The notes below the pieces were generated by a model. It did no database searches. It worked only from the letters and a program-made list of their open reading frames with translations, and was not told the DNA's origin. This document shows positions 25,808 to 36,374 of a stretch of 64,000 nucleotides of DNA, one piece after another (position 1 is the first letter of the stretch; each line of letters begins with the position of its first letter). The position numbers and the translations under genes are program-made. This DNA comes from Brachyspira hampsonii 30446 (lineage in GTDB: Bacteria; Spirochaetota; Brachyspiria; Brachyspirales; Brachyspiraceae), in the NCBI RefSeq assembly GCF_000316195.1, contig NZ_JH994110.1:586599-650598 (forward strand), given 5' to 3'.

Positions 25808-26644
25808 ATGATTATCAACAATAATATTTCTGCATTAAATGCAAACAGACAATTGAATTTAACAGGAAATTCAATGACTAAAACAATAGCACAGCTTTCT
25901 AGCGGTATGAGAATCAATACTGCAGGAGATGACGCTTCTGGATTAGCTGTATCTGAAAAAATGCGTTCACAATACCGTGGTTTACAACAAGCTACTAGAA
26001 ACGCTCAAAATGGTATTTCTTTCATTCAAACAACTGAAGGTTATTTAAATGAAACTACTAACATTATGCAAAGAATGAGAGAATTAGCTATTCAATCTGC
26101 TAACGGTATTTATTCTGACAGCGACAGAGCTTTGATTCAAGTAGAAGTTAACCAATTAGTAGCTGAAGTTGACAGAATCGCTTCTCAAGCTGAATTCAAC
26201 AAAATGAACATGTTAACAGGCCGTTTCGCTGCTGATGCTCAAACTCCTATGACTTTCCACATCGGTGCTAATATGGATCAAAGAGTATCTGTTAATATAG
26301 GTGCTATGACTGCTGCTAACTTACAAGTTGGAGGAGATACTCCTATTTCTATTTCTTCTGTAGAAACTGCTAACCAAGCTTTAGGAAGAATAGATGAAGG
26401 TATACAAATGGTAGTAGCTCAAAGAGCTGAATTAGGTGCTGTTCAAAACAGAATGGAATCTATGGTAAAAAGCTTAATGATAGCTACTGAAAACACTATC
26501 GCTTCTGAAAGTGTTATCAGAGATGCTGATATGGCTCAAGCTATGGTTGCTTATACTCGTGAACAAATCTTACAGCAAACAGGTGCTGCTATGTTAGCTA
26601 ATGCTAATATGAAAAACCAATCTATAATGAGAATTATCGGATAA
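25808..26644 (+). CDS. flaB: Periplasmic flagellar core flagellin
   Basis: 278 residues, the length of spirochete FlaB proteins, with only the conserved N- and C-terminal coiled domains and a short middle. The N-terminus MIINNNISALNANRQL and the C-terminus with QQTGAAMLANANMKNQSIMRII are typical. FlaB forms the core of the periplasmic flagellum that drives spirochete motility. The gene uses many more C-ending codons (AAC, ATC, TTC, CGT) than its neighbours, as expected of a very highly expressed gene. It stands alone, with GGAGGG 5 bases before the ATG, a structured leader and a strong terminator. Paralogue number (flaB1, 2 or 3) cannot be assigned. Confidence 0.96.
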   Translation: MIINNNISALNANRQLNLTGNSMTKTIAQLSSGMRINTAGDDASGLAVSEKMRSQYRGLQQATRNAQNGISFIQTTEGYLNETTNIMQRMRELAIQSANGIYSDSDRALIQVEVNQLVAEVDRIASQAEFNKMNMLTGRFAADAQTPMTFHIGANMDQRVSVNIGAMTAANLQVGGDTPISISSVETANQALGRIDEGIQMVVAQRAELGAVQNRMESMVKSLMIATENTIASESVIRDADMAQAMVAYTREQILQQTGAAMLANANMKNQSIMRIIG

Positions 26645-26678
26645 TTTGATTTAAGCGACTTATTACAAATGTAGATAT

Positions 26679-26715
26679 AAAGCCCATTGGTAGAAATACT
26701 GATGGGCTTTTATTA
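26679..26715 (+). terminator. Intrinsic terminator of flaB
   Basis: Perfect 9-bp stem AAAGCCCAT / ATGGGCTTT (26679-26687, 26702-26710) followed by a T-rich tail. Confidence 0.85.
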
Positions 26716-26884
26716 TAATAATTTTAAAAAACTACATGATTTTAAAGTTCTTTGCGTAGACTGTATAGCACATTTTATGATAGCTTTATAATATTAAATT
26801 TATTAATATCTATATAGAAAAATTAAAAAAACAATTTAATAAAATACAAAAGTGAATTTTATTAATATTTGATTTTTTGTTTTA

Positions 26885-27090
26885 TTTACAATCCCGCCCT
26901 ATATACTTATTGCTTATTTTAGTATCTATAATTAATTTATTTTTTTTAATTTTTTTCTGAAATTACAAAACCCACCCTAAATTTAATTAGAATGAAAATA
27001 TTATTACCGCACGCAGAATAAAATTTTATATTTTGAATTGATTAATAAAATAATATTGACTATATAAAAAAAATTATTAACCGTGCGTTA
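26885..27090 (-). repeat. Dispersed 3'-end element, copy B
   Basis: CCCGCCC (26893) and CCCACCC (26971), centres 78 bases apart; arms CGCACG (27008-27013) and CGTGCG (27082-27087), perfectly complementary and 74 bases apart. The element ends 2 bases from the stop codon of the trmL gene (27093), with arms facing that gene. Confidence 0.75.
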
Positions 27091-27092
27091 AA

Positions 27093-27587
27093 TTAATTAT
27101 TACTTAAAACAATATGCCTATATGCTTCATAAGCAACTATAGCAGCAGTATTCGATACATTTATAGAACGAATATTATCACTCATTGGTATATATACAGA
27201 GTTTTCTAAATCATTTTCCCATAATGATTCTCTAAGTCCTGTTGATTCTCTGCCGAATAGAAGTATATCATTATTCTGATATTCAAAGTCATCGTATCTG
27301 TTTTTTCCGAACTTTGTAATTGGAACTATTCTTTTATTATTGGTATTACAGTAATCTAAAAATGTATTTTCATTTTCATGTTTTATTAAATTTAAATGCT
27401 GCCAATAATCAAGCCCAGCTCTTTTAACTTCTTTTGAGCTTATTATAAAAGAAGGTTTTGAGACTATATGCAAAGCTATATTAAGTCCAACGCATAATCT
27501 TCCGATGTTTCCTGTGTTTGCGGGTATTTCCGGACGATATAATGCTATAATTATATTAAAATTATCATTTATTTTTTTTTGAGCCAT
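27093..27587 (-). CDS. trmL: tRNA (cytidine/uridine-34 2'-O) methyltransferase
   Basis: 164 residues, a SPOUT-fold (knotted) enzyme. The three family motifs are all readable: YRPEIPANTGNIGRLC, LLFGRESTGLRE and IPMSDNIRSINVSNTAAI. TrmL methylates the wobble base of certain leucine tRNAs. Dispersed element copy B directly follows the stop codon. Confidence 0.93.
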   Translation of the reverse strand: MAQKKINDNFNIIIALYRPEIPANTGNIGRLCVGLNIALHIVSKPSFIISSKEVKRAGLDYWQHLNLIKHENENTFLDYCNTNNKRIVPITKFGKNRYDDFEYQNNDILLFGRESTGLRESLWENDLENSVYIPMSDNIRSINVSNTAAIVAYEAYRHIVLSNN

Positions 27588-27739
27588 AATTTAATATTAA
27601 ATTTGTAAATTTATTTTTGTTTTATTCTAGTATAGATTATATTTTTTTCAATATGTTTTATAACATCTATTGATTTTTTTTGTTTATAAGTTAAAGTAAT
27701 AAAATGGTTATTTATATAAAATTAAATTAAGGGAAGAAA

Positions 27740-29233
27740 GTGAACAAAATAGAAGAATTTAACCAATCCACTTCTAAATATGAATTATATACTCATTTAA
27801 GTGAAAAAATAGTATCAGGTGAAATAAAAACATTTTCCGAAATATTTACTTATGCTAAAAATATTAACTTTGAAAAAATACATGACTGTAAGAAGATTTT
27901 AAAAGGTTTATTTGATCTTATACGAAAGATTTATTGGGGATTCTTTAATAATTTGGATAAGGAGCTTTACCCTAAATTATGGTCTCAGTTCGTTACAGAA
28001 AATCAAAAATATAATTTTGCGGGCGATTTAAAATTAAGTCTTTCAATAGCTGATATTTATATAGCAATGCTTGATATACATGGATATACTAAATTCTGCG
28101 AAGAAAATAAGAATAATCTTTCCAAAATGCATGCCTTAGATGACTTAATGCAAAATAAGGTAAGTGAAGTAACAAGATTCTATAATGTTATATCACATAG
28201 GAAGCAGGGCGATGAAATAATTATGGTATGCCCTACAGCTACAGATGCTTTAAGTGCCACTATAGCTACAATCGGTGTTTTAAGTAAAAAAAGATTATTG
28301 ACTGAATATCCGGGTGTAGATACCAGCGGACTTCCAGAGTTTAAAATAAGTGCTGGAATATCCGGCGGTAATACTAATAGTTCTTTGATTATCACAGAGG
28401 ATGGAGATTTATCTGGTTTTTTAATCAATAATGCTGCTAGAATGCAGGCTAGGGCAAATACTTTAGCACCAAAAGAAAATAAAGTAATAGTAACTAAAAA
28501 TTTACAGTTTAACTTTTTAAAAGAAAACAGCAAAGTAAAAAGTGAAATATTTGAAAAAAATATTATCTCATTTTATGATAATGGTATGATATCATTTAAA
28601 GGTACTGATATTCCTATAGTTGAAGCTATATTTAATCCTGATGAGAAATATAAAGAAAAGTTTTTTAATGAAATGGAAGAACTTGTAAAAAGTGTTAAGG
28701 GTAATTTATGGAAGCAGAGAATGTTTACAGCTATTTTAGATTTGATATCAAAAGTTGCTAAATCAATGCCTCCTTTCCAGATAGATGAAAAAGTTAATGA
28801 TTATATATCTAGTTATACTAATGGTACTATATGCGATTTATGCGATAAAGCTAACGGAGCTTATGTAGTTAAAGAAAATTATAAAGAGGCTATAGATACT
28901 TTTGCTTTGATTATCAAGCTGCTTAAAACTATTCCGGATTTTGATAAGATGGTTTTGGAATATGCTGAGAGTATTTGTGCAGGATATGAAAAGGTTTTGC
29001 CTATATATGATGTTGTTATAAAGAAAGATATAGAGGCTAATATATCTGAAATTTTCCCTGCTAATCATATATCAATATTTCAGAATGTTCAGAAGGCTAA
29101 TGAAACATATAATAAATTAATGAATATTGCTATGAGCAGTAAAACTTTAAAGAGAAGAAAATCTATATGGTACGGAATATTAGAAAAAGAACTTCCTAAT
29201 TTAGTAATTAATATGTATTCCGGAAAAAAATAG
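27740..29233 (+). CDS. Class III nucleotide cyclase homology-domain protein
   Basis: 497 residues; starts at GTG 27740 behind GGGAAGAAA. A cyclase homology domain covers about 100-260: AMLDIHGYTKFCEEN gives the first metal Asp112, KQGDEIIM gives the second at Asp158, and NNAARMQARA is the C-terminal signature. Substrate-selecting residues cannot be assigned with certainty, so it may make cAMP or be a regulatory relative. The flanking parts (1-95 and 300-497) are helical and not recognised. No membrane segment. It stands alone. Confidence 0.72.
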   Translation: MNKIEEFNQSTSKYELYTHLSEKIVSGEIKTFSEIFTYAKNINFEKIHDCKKILKGLFDLIRKIYWGFFNNLDKELYPKLWSQFVTENQKYNFAGDLKLSLSIADIYIAMLDIHGYTKFCEENKNNLSKMHALDDLMQNKVSEVTRFYNVISHRKQGDEIIMVCPTATDALSATIATIGVLSKKRLLTEYPGVDTSGLPEFKISAGISGGNTNSSLIITEDGDLSGFLINNAARMQARANTLAPKENKVIVTKNLQFNFLKENSKVKSEIFEKNIISFYDNGMISFKGTDIPIVEAIFNPDEKYKEKFFNEMEELVKSVKGNLWKQRMFTAILDLISKVAKSMPPFQIDEKVNDYISSYTNGTICDLCDKANGAYVVKENYKEAIDTFALIIKLLKTIPDFDKMVLEYAESICAGYEKVLPIYDVVIKKDIEANISEIFPANHISIFQNVQKANETYNKLMNIAMSSKTLKRRKSIWYGILEKELPNLVINMYSGKK

Positions 29234-29303
29234 TATTTATTTATTTTTTTATAATTAATTATTTTTTATTAGTTTATATATGTAAATTTTATATATTTTT
29301 CAC

Positions 29304-29331
29304 TTGCAGAAATATTTATATATGATACACT
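29304..29331 (+). promoter_or_regulatory. Candidate promoter for the SurA-like lipoprotein and infB
   Basis: TTGCAG (29304-29309), 16-base spacer, TACACT (29326-29331), about 40 bases before the lipoprotein start. Confidence 0.35.
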
Positions 29332-29372
29332 ATACTATTATTAAATTGTTTTTTTTATTTTAAGGAGTATTT

Positions 29373-30113
29373 ATGAGTTTGAAAAACTTGAAGAAATTAA
29401 TATTGATAATATCATCATTTGCTATAATAGCTTGCTCCCAGAATCAAGGCGGAGGAAGCGGTTCAAAAACTTCATCAGATTCTTTGTCTTATTTAAATGG
29501 CGGAGCAGGTGATTGGGTTTTAAAAGTAGATGATTTTACTGTTAATCAAACTAATTTTACTAAAGATTTAGAAGCTTCTTTAGTACTTCAAGGTGCTACA
29601 GCTGAACAAATAGCTATGTATGCTAATGATGCTAATACTAAACAATTATATGCAGATCAGCTGATAAATTCTATTTTATTATTAAATAAAGCAGAAGAAG
29701 AAAAATTCTTTGAAACAGAAGAAGCTAAAGATTTTATTAATCTTTCAATCAGAAATATAAAATTTCAATATTATGTAACAAAACTCATGGCAGATGCTTC
29801 TAAAAATATACCAGATCCTACACCTGAACAGGCTCAGGCTTTTTTTGAACAGGCTAAAGATCAATTAACTCAAATGTACGGCATTACAGCATATAATACA
29901 GAAACAGCTCCTTATATTGCTCAATTATACAAAAATGCTTATGCACAGCAATTAGTAGAAAGAGATATACAAGATCTAAAAGATAAAGCAGTAATAGAAA
30001 GAAATACTGCCGTTTTAGGAGAAGCAAGTATACTTCCTCCTCAAATAGGAGATACTAATACAGCAGCATTGCCTCAGCAAACTAATAATTTATTACCAAG
30101 AACAAATAATTAA
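29373..30113 (+). CDS. SurA N-domain-like lipoprotein
   Basis: 246 residues. Lipobox IIAC makes Cys21 the likely lipid anchor, followed by a Gly/Ser-rich linker. The helical body (about 48-205), with WVLKVDDFTVNQTNFTKDLE and LYADQLINSILLLNKAEEE, resembles the chaperone domain of SurA/PrsA-type folding factors, but no peptidyl-prolyl isomerase domain follows. It probably helps periplasmic or outer-membrane proteins fold. It is 28 bases before infB and may share its transcript. The family call is by pattern only. Confidence 0.68.
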   Translation: MSLKNLKKLILIISSFAIIACSQNQGGGSGSKTSSDSLSYLNGGAGDWVLKVDDFTVNQTNFTKDLEASLVLQGATAEQIAMYANDANTKQLYADQLINSILLLNKAEEEKFFETEEAKDFINLSIRNIKFQYYVTKLMADASKNIPDPTPEQAQAFFEQAKDQLTQMYGITAYNTETAPYIAQLYKNAYAQQLVERDIQDLKDKAVIERNTAVLGEASILPPQIGDTNTAALPQQTNNLLPRTNN

Positions 30114-30141
30114 AATTTAATATTAATGGGAAAGGAAAAGA

Positions 30142-32457
30142 ATGTCTCAAAAAAATGAGAATAATGAAAAAAATTTAAATCAGGAAAGTTCTGCAGCTGA
30201 TAATAAACCTAAAGTTATTATAAAAAAAAATAATGCATCTAATAACAATAATGATGATAATCAAGCTGCAGCAGCTGTTAAGAAAGTAAAAAAAGTTATA
30301 GTAAAAAAGAAAATAATAATACATAATAAATCTGATAAGCCTTATGCTCAGAAACAGGATAATAATAATAATACTCCTGAAAAAAATAATATAGCAAAAG
30401 AAAATAGAGATAATAAAGAATCAAAAGGTAAACATTATTCTCATAATAGGGATAATAAAGATTTTAAAGAAAGTAAATCATATAAAGATTCTTCTGCTAT
30501 AGAAGTTCCTGTAGAAGATGTATCATCATTCAAGAAAGATAATAAAAAAGATAATAAGAAAAGAGATTACGATAAAAAAGATAAAGAATACGATAAGAAA
30601 TCATCTCAAAAAGATTCTAAAGCAGAAGCAGTTCAAAGACAGGAAAATAAAATATTTAATAAACTTCAGGCAAAGAAACGTCAGCAGGAACAAAGACTTG
30701 CAAGTGTTGAAAAAGAAATCAGCATAATGGAAACAATTACTGTAGGCGATTTGGCTAAAAAGATGAATTTAAGAGCTTCAGACATAATATCCAAACTTAT
30801 GGGTATGGGTACTATGGCTAGAGTTAATGATATAATTGATTCTGATACTGCTACAATTATAGCAGATGATTTCGGATGTAAAGTTAATGTTATATCTTTG
30901 CAGGAAGAGGCTACTATAGAAGTAAAAGAAGATAGAGAAGAAGATTTAAAACCTCGTCCTCCAGTAGTTACAATAATGGGGCATGTTGACCATGGTAAAA
31001 CTTCTCTTCTTGATGCCATAAGACATAGTAATATTACATCAAAAGAAAGCGGCGGAATAACTCAAAATATAGGTGCTTACAAGGTAAAAATACCTAGCGG
31101 TGAAATAGCGTTTATTGATACTCCCGGACACGCAGCATTTACTATGATGAGAGCTAGAGGAGCAAAAAGTACAGATATAGTAATACTTGTTGTTGCTTCT
31201 GATGACGGAGTTATGCCGCAGACAATAGAAGCCCTAAATCATGCTAAAGAAGCTAATGTACCTATAATAGTTGCGGTTAATAAAATGGATTTACCTAATG
31301 CTACTATGGATAAAGTAAAAGCAGCATTATCTGAATACGGACTTACCCCAGAAGAATGGGGAGGAGATACTCAGTATATAGGTGTCAGTGCTTTAACTAA
31401 ACAGGGTATTAATGAATTATTAGAAGCTATTATACTTCAGGCGGAAATGCTTGAATTAAAGGCTAATCCTAACAGAGAGGCTATAGGTATAGTTTTAGAA
31501 GCATCTCTTGACCAAGGAAGAGGACCTGTGGGTACTGTACTTGTTCAAAATGGTACTTTGAAAATTGGAGACTATTTTGTATGCGGACTTTCTGTAGGTA
31601 AAGTTAGGGCTATGGTTAATGATTTGGGTCAGAGAGTTACAAAGGCTTTGCCTTCTACTCCTGTTGAGGTTTTAGGATTTGAAAAGACTCCTGAGGCTGG
31701 AGAGTCATTTAATGTTATGCTTGATGAAAAAGAAGCTAAGGCTATAGCCGATAAAAGGGTTCAGTTAAAACAGCAAGAGGCTTTGAAGGCTAATGTTAAA
31801 GTTACTTTGGAAAACCTTTATGAGAAAATAGCTTCTGATGCTATGAAAGAGTTTAAAGTTATAATAAAAGCTGATGTTCAGGGAAGTGCTGAGGCTTTGA
31901 GAGATGCTTTAAATAAAATACAAAGTGATAAAATAAGATTCGTTTCAATATATAGTGCATCAGGTGCCGTTACCGAAAGCGATGTAAACTTAGCCCATGC
32001 ATCCAATGCTATTATTATAGCTTACAGAGTTCGTCCTTCAGGAAAGGCAAAAGAGTTAGCTGAAAAACTCGGCATACCTATAGAAAGATATGATATAATC
32101 TATGAAGCAATAGAGGCTATTCAGAATGCTATGAAAGGCTCTCTTGAAAGAATTAAAAAAGAAGTTGATATTGGTACTGTTGAGGTGAGAGATGTATTCC
32201 ATGTACCTAAAGTTGGTACTATTGCCGGATGTTATGTAACTAGCGGAAAAATAGAAAGAAATGCTGGTGTAAGAGTCATGAGAGATAATGTACTTATTTA
32301 TACAAGCAAAATTTCTAGCTTAAGAAGAATTAAAGATGATGTTAAAGAAGTTGCTAGCGGTTATGAATGCGGTGCCTCTATAGAAAACTTTAATGATATT
32401 AAGAAAGGAGATTTGCTTGAGATATTCAAGATAGAAGAAATAGCTCAGGATTTATAA
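30142..32457 (+). CDS. infB: Translation initiation factor IF-2
   Basis: 771 residues. A low-complexity Lys/Asn/Asp-rich N-terminal region (1-190) precedes an IF2-N-like domain (about 195-250) and the GTPase domain, with G1 GHVDHGKT (279-286), G3 DTPGH and G4 NKMD. Domains II-IV follow. IF-2 brings formylmethionyl-tRNA to the 30S subunit. The usual neighbours nusA and rbfA are not here; instead it follows a lipoprotein gene. Confidence 0.97.
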   Translation: MSQKNENNEKNLNQESSAADNKPKVIIKKNNASNNNNDDNQAAAAVKKVKKVIVKKKIIIHNKSDKPYAQKQDNNNNTPEKNNIAKENRDNKESKGKHYSHNRDNKDFKESKSYKDSSAIEVPVEDVSSFKKDNKKDNKKRDYDKKDKEYDKKSSQKDSKAEAVQRQENKIFNKLQAKKRQQEQRLASVEKEISIMETITVGDLAKKMNLRASDIISKLMGMGTMARVNDIIDSDTATIIADDFGCKVNVISLQEEATIEVKEDREEDLKPRPPVVTIMGHVDHGKTSLLDAIRHSNITSKESGGITQNIGAYKVKIPSGEIAFIDTPGHAAFTMMRARGAKSTDIVILVVASDDGVMPQTIEALNHAKEANVPIIVAVNKMDLPNATMDKVKAALSEYGLTPEEWGGDTQYIGVSALTKQGINELLEAIILQAEMLELKANPNREAIGIVLEASLDQGRGPVGTVLVQNGTLKIGDYFVCGLSVGKVRAMVNDLGQRVTKALPSTPVEVLGFEKTPEAGESFNVMLDEKEAKAIADKRVQLKQQEALKANVKVTLENLYEKIASDAMKEFKVIIKADVQGSAEALRDALNKIQSDKIRFVSIYSASGAVTESDVNLAHASNAIIIAYRVRPSGKAKELAEKLGIPIERYDIIYEAIEAIQNAMKGSLERIKKEVDIGTVEVRDVFHVPKVGTIAGCYVTSGKIERNAGVRVMRDNVLIYTSKISSLRRIKDDVKEVASGYECGASIENFNDIKKGDLLEIFKIEEIAQDL

Positions 32458-32540
32458 AATATTATTAAAGTATACTTTATATTGTTGAAATATATTTTAT
32501 TATTTATTATATAAAATAATAGTTTATGTTAGGAGCATAT

Positions 32541-33077
32541 ATGAAATTGTATGCAGTTCTTTTTTCGCTGTTAATTATGTTAATTGTTTCATGTACAAAA
32601 AGTACAGGAGTCGTTGTAACTAATCCCGATTCTAATTTGGTTTTGGATAAAATTAGATATGGTAATTTTAAAGGGGTAAGTTTAAATGGTAATACATTAA
32701 CTATAACAGGAAGTCAAAATAATAATAATGGAACATATCAATTTTATGATTACTTTTTGTCTTTAGTTTCCATGTTTAAAGATGGAAACGGAAATACCTT
32801 ATTAGTAGTTCCATTAGATGGAAAAGTTAATATAGTTAAGGTTAAACAGGAAGGATTAGAGCTATTGCAGCTTCTTATTAATTCGGATAACCCTGAATAT
32901 AAAAAAGTTTTTGGCAATTTATTACAACAGGCTATGCAAAATGATGGTAAAATAGATACGACTAAAACTGATGAAATATTTAAAGATGTTAATTTATCTG
33001 AAGCTGAACGTAATAAATTAGAGGATTTGTTAGCGAAATCTAAGGATGATTTTATTAACTATGAGTCTATAATATAA
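32541..33077 (+). CDS. Lipoprotein of unknown function
   Basis: 178 residues. The start at 32541 is preferred over 32526 because TAGGAG lies 6 bases before it. The signal peptide ends in LIVSC (Cys18). The mature part has a short beta-rich segment (GNFKGVSLNGNTLTITGSQN) and a helical acidic C-terminus (KTDEIFKDVNLSEAERNKLE). Not recognised. It is 20 bases before an outer-membrane-like gene and probably in one unit with it. Confidence 0.75.
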   Translation: MKLYAVLFSLLIMLIVSCTKSTGVVVTNPDSNLVLDKIRYGNFKGVSLNGNTLTITGSQNNNNGTYQFYDYFLSLVSMFKDGNGNTLLVVPLDGKVNIVKVKQEGLELLQLLINSDNPEYKKVFGNLLQQAMQNDGKIDTTKTDEIFKDVNLSEAERNKLEDLLAKSKDDFINYESII

Positions 33078-33097
33078 TTTTTTAAAGTATAATCAAT

Positions 33098-34009
33098 ATG
33101 AAAAAGTTTTTAATAATATTTTTTATTTTTATTTGTTCAATTAATACTGTATTTTCTAAGGGGCTTCCTTTATCTACAGAAGTTACAGGGGAAGATTACA
33201 GTTGGATAAAGGGAAGACAGATGATAAGTTTCAATCTCAATCCCGGTATTACTGTATTTGCTCCTATGATTTTGGACACAATTTTTAAACATGGAAGGCA
33301 TACAGTAGGTATGTTTGGAGCAGATCTAGGAAATGCCGGAGAATATTTACAGTATGTTGGTCTTGATGCTTTTGGCTGGTATATACCTTCTATTGAATAT
33401 TCATTGTTTGTACATAATCAAATATCTGTTAGTGCCGGTATTGGATTATACGGAAGTGAATACTCTTTTAATATTAGCAAAGATAATGCGATCAAATTAC
33501 TGCGAGATATTAAAGGATTAGATTTTGATTTATCTAGTATTGTTGTAAGTGATACTAAATTTAATGCTTCTTTTATCATCATGCCTGTTACATTCGGAGT
33601 GAAATTCTATGGTAAGAAAAGGCAGTTTTACAATCATTTTCGTTTAGCTATAGATGCATTTTTTTATGATATTCAAACAGAAAATGGTATCACTGGTGTT
33701 AGGACAAGGCAGTCAGTAGCAGATGCAGCTGTTTATATTTCTTATGAAATTGGATGGAATATAGAATTATTTCCTACAAGAGAATGGAGAGTTAAGCCTA
33801 CTATTGATATAGGATTATTGGAGATAGGATATTATGTAAGACCTTGGGGAGAGAATATGGCTAATGCTTTAGCAGGAAATTTGCTGTATTTTTTTGCCGG
33901 AGGAATTTCAGGTGATTTAAACGTTTCTAATATGGCTGATTCGTCTAAAATGTTACTTAATTTCAGAATAGCTTTATTTCCAAGAATAGGTTTTAGCATA
34001 AGGTTTTAA
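33098..34009 (+). CDS. Outer-membrane beta-barrel-like protein
   Basis: 303 residues. Cleavable signal (MKKFLIIFFIFICSINTVFS), then alternating polar and aromatic strands without hydrophobic helices, ending in Phe (IGFSIRF), typical of outer-membrane barrels. The end region VKPTIDIGLLEIGY matches VRPFIDISLLDLGY in the next gene, so the two are diverged paralogues. Function unknown; a surface or channel role is possible. The two genes are 13 bases apart. Confidence 0.7.
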   Translation: MKKFLIIFFIFICSINTVFSKGLPLSTEVTGEDYSWIKGRQMISFNLNPGITVFAPMILDTIFKHGRHTVGMFGADLGNAGEYLQYVGLDAFGWYIPSIEYSLFVHNQISVSAGIGLYGSEYSFNISKDNAIKLLRDIKGLDFDLSSIVVSDTKFNASFIIMPVTFGVKFYGKKRQFYNHFRLAIDAFFYDIQTENGITGVRTRQSVADAAVYISYEIGWNIELFPTREWRVKPTIDIGLLEIGYYVRPWGENMANALAGNLLYFFAGGISGDLNVSNMADSSKMLLNFRIALFPRIGFSIRF

Positions 34010-34022
34010 CGGATATTTGATT

Positions 34023-34688
34023 ATGAAAAAGGTTATAATATTTATATTATTATTTAATTCTTTAATTTATGCAGCAAGTTATGAAAATGCTAAGCATGCT
34101 GTAGGTATAGATTTTGGTACTACAATATTTTCTGCTGCTACTTTGCCTGGTATAGCAAATTTAATATTCAAGCATCAAAATGGAGCAACTGAACCTTTGT
34201 TTAAAGGAGGATTTGGTATAGCATTTACATATAACTATGCATATTTGCCAAAACAGGCTATAGATGCTTTTCTAGGCATATATAGTTTTAATGCCCATTA
34301 TAACGGCACTATGACTGTTAATGGGGCAAGCAGCTATCAAAAAATATATAATGCTGATGTTGTTGTTATACCGGCATCTATAGGGGTAAGATTTTATTTT
34401 AATAAAAGCAATAGGGATAATGGTTTTTTCCTTCTTCCTAAGATTGGTATGAATATATTTGCTGTTAAAGGGAAAGATTATGCGGCAAATAAGGAAACTT
34501 TAAGTGCCATAGTAAATTTTTATATATCCGGTGAGATGGGATTTAAGATAGATATGTTCACAAAAATGGGGGCAAATTGGCCTGTCCGTCCTTTTATTGA
34601 TATATCCTTATTAGATTTGGGGTATTCATTTACTCATGGTATAAGATTTGTACCGCTTCCTAGATTGGCTATTGGTATAACATTCTAA
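34023..34688 (+). CDS. Outer-membrane beta-barrel-like protein, paralogue
   Basis: 221 residues; the ATG at 34023 is chosen over an upstream TTG because it begins the signal peptide (MKKVIIFILLFNSLIYA). Like its neighbour it has alternating strands and a C-terminal Phe (LAIGITF). It shares the block DISLLDLGY with 33098-34009 but is about 80 residues shorter. Unknown function. Confidence 0.7.
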   Translation: MKKVIIFILLFNSLIYAASYENAKHAVGIDFGTTIFSAATLPGIANLIFKHQNGATEPLFKGGFGIAFTYNYAYLPKQAIDAFLGIYSFNAHYNGTMTVNGASSYQKIYNADVVVIPASIGVRFYFNKSNRDNGFFLLPKIGMNIFAVKGKDYAANKETLSAIVNFYISGEMGFKIDMFTKMGANWPVRPFIDISLLDLGYSFTHGIRFVPLPRLAIGITF

Positions 34689-34720
34689 TAGTGATTTTTA
34701 AGCAAATAAAAAAAATTTTC

Positions 34721-34748
34721 TTGTAAATATATAAAATATTGGTATACT
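34721..34748 (+). promoter_or_regulatory. Candidate promoter of purM-purN
   Basis: TTGTAA (34721-34726), 16-base spacer, TATACT (34743-34748), 48 bases before the purM start. Confidence 0.5.
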
Positions 34749-34796
34749 TAGTAGACATTTTTTCTATTTTTAAATTCTAAAATAAGGGAATTATTT

Positions 34797-35810
34797 ATGG
34801 GAGTTTCTTATAAAGACAGCGGAGTCAGCAGAGAAGAAGGCTATAAAGCTGTAGCTCTGATGAAAGAAGTTGTATCCAAAACTATGCATTCAAATGTACT
34901 TAATAATATAGGAAGTTTCGGTGCTTTGTATGAACTTGGTAAATATAATAATCCTGTACTTGTATCAGGAACTGATGGAGTGGGAACTAAATTAGAGGTA
35001 GCATTTTCTATGAAGAAGTATGATACTGTTGGAATAGATGCTGTTGCTATGTGCGTTAATGATGTGCTTTGTCATGGTGCTAAGCCGATTTTCTTTTTAG
35101 ATTATCTTGCTTGCGGAAGATTAAATGGAGAGACAGCTGCTTTAATAGTAAAAGGTATAGCAGACGGATGTTATGAAGCTGGGGCTGCTTTAATAGGCGG
35201 AGAAACTGCTGAGATGCCGGGTTTTTATAAAGACGGAGATTATGATATAGCTGGTTTTTGTGTTGGTGTTGTAGAGAAAGATAAAATTATTGACGGCTCT
35301 AAAGTCATCGAGGGCGATTCTATCATAGGTATTGCATCTTCAGGATTTCATAGTAATGGATTTTCTTTGATAAGAAAACTTGTACGAGATTACAATGCCG
35401 TATATGAAGGTGAGAAAATAGGTGAAACTCTTTTAACTCCTACTAAAATATATGTGAAAAAAGTTTTGCCTTTATTAGAAAAATATAATATTAAAGGTAT
35501 GGCACATATTACAGGGGGAGGTTTAATAGAAAATGTTCCTCGTTCTGTTGCTAAGGGATACAAAGCTGTAATTAAAAAGGATAGTTTTAATACTCCTAAT
35601 ATATTTAATTATATTCAGTATTTAGGTAATATAAAAGAAGAAGAGATGTATAATACTTTTAATATGGGGATTGGATTTGTTATAATAGCTTCTAAAGAGG
35701 ATAAAGATAATATTATAAATGATTTGAAAGAGCAAAATGAATCTGCTTATGAAATTGGGTATATTGCTAAAAATGATAATGAGGATAAGAGTGATATATG
35801 CTTAGAGTAG
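34797..35810 (+). CDS. purM: Phosphoribosylformylglycinamidine cyclo-ligase
   Basis: 337 residues, normal for PurM (AIR synthetase), the fifth step of purine synthesis. Landmarks: VSGTDGVGTKLEVAF (ATP-binding), DAVAMCVNDVLCHGAKPIFFLDY, GGETAEMPG and HITGGGLIENVPR. It overlaps purN by 13 bases, so the two are translated together. Confidence 0.96.
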   Translation: MGVSYKDSGVSREEGYKAVALMKEVVSKTMHSNVLNNIGSFGALYELGKYNNPVLVSGTDGVGTKLEVAFSMKKYDTVGIDAVAMCVNDVLCHGAKPIFFLDYLACGRLNGETAALIVKGIADGCYEAGAALIGGETAEMPGFYKDGDYDIAGFCVGVVEKDKIIDGSKVIEGDSIIGIASSGFHSNGFSLIRKLVRDYNAVYEGEKIGETLLTPTKIYVKKVLPLLEKYNIKGMAHITGGGLIENVPRSVAKGYKAVIKKDSFNTPNIFNYIQYLGNIKEEEMYNTFNMGIGFVIIASKEDKDNIINDLKEQNESAYEIGYIAKNDNEDKSDICLE

Positions 35811-36358
35811 CTGTTTTAATTTCGGGCGGAGGAAGTAATTTAAAATCTTTGATAGATTCTCAGGATAATGATTATTATAAAATAGATATAGTTATTGCTG
35901 ATAGGGATTGCGGTGGATTAAATATTGCTGAAAATGCTGGAATAAAAGCTTTATTATTAGATAGAAAAATATACAAAAAAGATTTATTTAAAAAAATAGA
36001 TGAAGAGATTTCTAATATAGATTTAGTTGTATTAGCTGGATTTTTATCAATAGTAGATAGTGATTTTATAAAAAAATGGGAAGGAAAAATTATTAATATT
36101 CACCCATCTCTTCTTCCTAAATATGGAGGAAAGGGAATGTATGGTATTCATGTGCATGAGGCAGTAATTGCAAATGATGAAAAGGAATCAGGATGTACTG
36201 TTCATTATGTTACTGATACTATAGACGGAGGGGATATTATAATGCAGGCTAAAGTACCTGTAAAAGAAGATGATACTGCTGATATTTTACAAAAAAGAAT
36301 ATTAGTAGAAGAACATAAATTGCTTCCTGCTACTGTGAAAAAACTTTCTAAAATATGA
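35798..36358 (+). CDS. purN: Phosphoribosylglycinamide formyltransferase
   Basis: 186 residues. Landmarks of PurN: VLISGGGSNLKSLID at the N-terminus, INIHPSLLPKYGGKGMYG with the catalytic His, and GCTVHYVTDTIDGGDII. It transfers a formyl group from 10-formyl-tetrahydrofolate to GAR. Its start lies inside the end of purM. Other pur genes are not in the window. Confidence 0.95.
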   Translation: MLRVAVLISGGGSNLKSLIDSQDNDYYKIDIVIADRDCGGLNIAENAGIKALLLDRKIYKKDLFKKIDEEISNIDLVVLAGFLSIVDSDFIKKWEGKIINIHPSLLPKYGGKGMYGIHVHEAVIANDEKESGCTVHYVTDTIDGGDIIMQAKVPVKEDDTADILQKRILVEEHKLLPATVKKLSKI

Positions 36359-36374
36359 TATGTTAGAATTTATT

